A DNA stretch of 6,519 nt from DATLFA01 sp039934635. Lineage in GTDB: Bacteria > Actinomycetota > Acidimicrobiia > Acidimicrobiales > WLNW01. A program made the position numbers and the translations under genes. This document shows, piece by piece, positions 5,920 through 6,519 of the stretch; the first letter of the stretch is position 1, and each line of letters begins with the position of its first letter. The stretch spans positions 1-6,519 of the forward strand of contig JBDTLT010000288.1 of the NCBI GenBank assembly GCA_039934635.1, in the 5' to 3' direction. A model generated the notes under the pieces. The model saw only the letters and a list, made by a program, of their open reading frames with translations, was not told the DNA's origin and ran no database searches.

Positions 5920-5946
5920 TCATCGACATAGGCCCTATGACCTTTA
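5920..5946 (-). promoter_or_regulatory. Putative FliA/WhiG-type (sigma-28) promoter of the signalling operon
   Basis: On the minus strand TAAA (5946-5943) is followed by exactly 15 nt and GTCGATGA (5927-5920). The sigma-28 family consensus is TAAA-N15-GCCGATAA, so the -35 is perfect, the spacing exact and the -10 matches 6 of 8. Transcription would begin near 5912 and leave a leader of about 70 nt before the receiver gene. The position, strand and spacing argue against chance, but it is a single site without experimental support. Confidence 0.55.
5927..5939. promoter_or_regulatory. 13-bp palindrome within the promoter spacer (candidate operator)
   Basis: CATAGG-C-CCTATG is a perfect inverted repeat with one central base. 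It fills most of the -35/-10 spacer of the putative sigma-28 promoter, a position where a bound repressor or MerR-like activator would act. Confidence 0.4.
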
Positions 5947-5948
5947 GG

Positions 5949-5964
5949 GGTTTCGCCGGAAACC
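5949..5964. repeat. Inverted repeat after the zinc-ribbon gene
   Basis: GGTTTC (5949-5954) and GAAACC (5959-5964) pair around GCCG. It lies 10 nt past the stop of the zinc-ribbon gene on the minus strand, just before the -35 of the operon promoter. On that strand no T-tract follows, so it may be a weak terminator or an upstream promoter element. Confidence 0.4.
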
Positions 5965-5974
5965 GGACTTTTCG

Positions 5975-6313
5975 TCAACTTGCGTCGGGCGTGGCCGTCG
6001 GAAGTTGCTCGAGCACCTGGCGGAAAGCGGTGAGATCATCGGCATTGATCGGCGGTGTCGAACTGTCCGGTCGCTCGTCGAACTCCGATGGCAGTTCCCA
6101 GCGCTCCACGCGTGCGCCGCCGCGCAGGAGCAACGAGATGACCGCCGGACCGGCATCCTTCACCGTCCACGACGAGCAACCGGGGCAGCGAAACCGATAC
6201 ATGCTCTGCATGGTCTCGATGCAGCAGCGGATCGTGAACTCGGCACCGGGTAGCTCAACCTCACCGCAACTGGGGCAGGAGGCACGAATCGTCGCGCTGT
6301 CCACACGTGCCAT
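5975..6313 (-). CDS. Small zinc-ribbon protein of unknown function
   Basis: A 112-residue protein that opens with a probable zinc ribbon: CPSC at Cys13/Cys16 and CPGC at Cys43/Cys46, 26 residues apart, which should hold one structural zinc. Two more cysteines (30, 31) lie between. The second half holds a helix-strand stretch (DAGPAVISLLLRGGARVERWELP) and an acidic, helical C-terminus starting at INADDLTAF. Proteins of this plan, with CxxC pairs and a C-terminal DDLxxF helix, occur in many actinobacteria as hypothetical proteins; I know of no function. A role in nucleic acid or protein binding is possible but unsupported. I chose the ATG at 6313 because the fold begins soon after. An ATG at 6364 would add 17 residues, and neither start has a well-placed Shine-Dalgarno sequence; an unused AAGGAG lies at 6341-6346. 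Confidence 0.75.
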   Translation of the reverse strand: MARVDSATIRASCPSCGEVELPGAEFTIRCCIETMQSMYRFRCPGCSSWTVKDAGPAVISLLLRGGARVERWELPSEFDERPDSSTPPINADDLTAFRQVLEQLPTATPDAS

Positions 6314-6388
6314 TCGGCCGCGCCGGGTCGTTACTGAGGTCTCCTTGATTGGCGCGAAGGGCATCGACGACAGGCTGGCCCTCGTAGC

Positions 6389-6519
6389 TCACTCTTTCGG
6401 ATCGAGCACGCGGCCGAGGAACAGCAGCGAGTTCGTCTCGAGATCTCGGACAGCCATCAGGAACGGTCCGTCATGATCGGCGGTAGTCATCGCGGACAGG
6501 TCGGCGCTGTCGGGGACGA
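6389..6519 (-). CDS. Serpin-family protein, C-terminal fragment (cut by window end)
   Basis: Only the last 42 residues are in the window. They end in GPFLMAVRDLETNSLLFLGRVLDPKE, which matches the C-terminal strands of serpins: the F-C-terminal signature PFL-hydrophobic-x-hydrophobic followed by a turn and LFLGRVLDP. Serpins are suicide inhibitors of serine or cysteine proteases that trap the enzyme through a reactive centre loop just upstream of this segment. If the loop is of usual length, the P1 residue would lie about 12 positions before the Phe of PFL, near Leu-Ser in ADLSAM. The segment before PFL is odd, see the findings. The zinc-ribbon gene starts 75 nt downstream on the same strand, so the two may be co-transcribed. 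Whether it is exported cannot be seen. Confidence 0.78.
   Translation of the reverse strand, partial: VPDSADLSAMTTADHDGPFLMAVRDLETNSLLFLGRVLDPKE

Noticed and set aside
5880..5970. Cyclic di-GMP or other riboswitch upstream of the receiver gene
   Set aside because: Several short hairpins suggested an aptamer, but the conserved GEMM core sequences are absent and a sigma-28-type promoter explains much of the conserved-looking sequence. A covariance-model scan could settle this.
5843..5978. Short minus-strand frame over the receiver leader, beginning MTKSPVSGE
   Set aside because: It covers the putative promoter and runs out of frame into the receiver gene, where it becomes Arg-rich. More likely non-coding.
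5424..6476. 350-codon plus-strand open frame antisense to the receiver, zinc-ribbon and serpin genes
   Set aside because: Composition is Ser/Arg-rich with no motif, and the minus-strand genes beneath it have clear domain signatures. High GC readily leaves such antisense frames open.
1..6519. CRISPR array, tRNA/rRNA genes, insertion sequence or attachment site
   Set aside because: No regularly spaced repeats, no cloverleaf or rRNA-like stretch, no transposase and no flanking terminal repeats were seen.

Overview
The window is GC-rich and densely coding with strong G/C third-position bias. Standalone receiver and HPt modules, an Flp-type pilin, a CocE/NonD hydrolase, an ExoO-like glycosyltransferase, a CxxC zinc-ribbon protein of a kind common in actinobacteria and a serpin C-terminus together suggest a high-GC actinobacterium, possibly Acidimicrobiia. 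That placement is inference; no marker gene is present.

Layout. Positions 16-1641 (+) hold a complete CocE/NonD-type serine hydrolase. A small unrecognised gene follows at 1765-1983 (+) and meets, tail to tail with an 8-nt gap, a family-2 glycosyltransferase at 1992-3101 (-). A 218-nt divergent intergenic region separates the glycosyltransferase from a tiny four-cysteine HiPIP-like iron-sulfur protein at 3320-3565 (+). That gene converges on an Flp-family type IVb pilin at 3630-3818 (-); between them is a strong hairpin that reads as a C(UUCG)G tetraloop terminator on the pilin strand. Upstream of the pilin on the minus strand lies a compact signalling operon: standalone receiver (5393-5842), REC-HisKA-HATPase hybrid kinase (4258-5400, overlapping the receiver gene by 8 nt) and HPt protein (3938-4243). 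The right end carries a zinc-ribbon protein (5975-6313, -) and the C-terminus of a serpin (6389-6519, -, cut by the window edge).

How they may work together. The three signalling genes contain every phosphotransfer module of a relay (two receivers, one kinase core, one HPt histidine) but no DNA-binding or enzymatic output domain and no membrane sensor. The operon is preceded by a good match to the FliA/WhiG (sigma-28) promoter, TAAA-N15-GTCGATGA, with a 13-bp palindrome inside the spacer. With the pilin gene 119 nt downstream on the same strand, this hints at a cytoplasmic relay linked to motility, surface appendages or development. This link is inferred, not shown. The best leads are the relay with its promoter, the cytoplasmic HiPIP-like protein (possibly leaderless), and the unusual serpin terminus.
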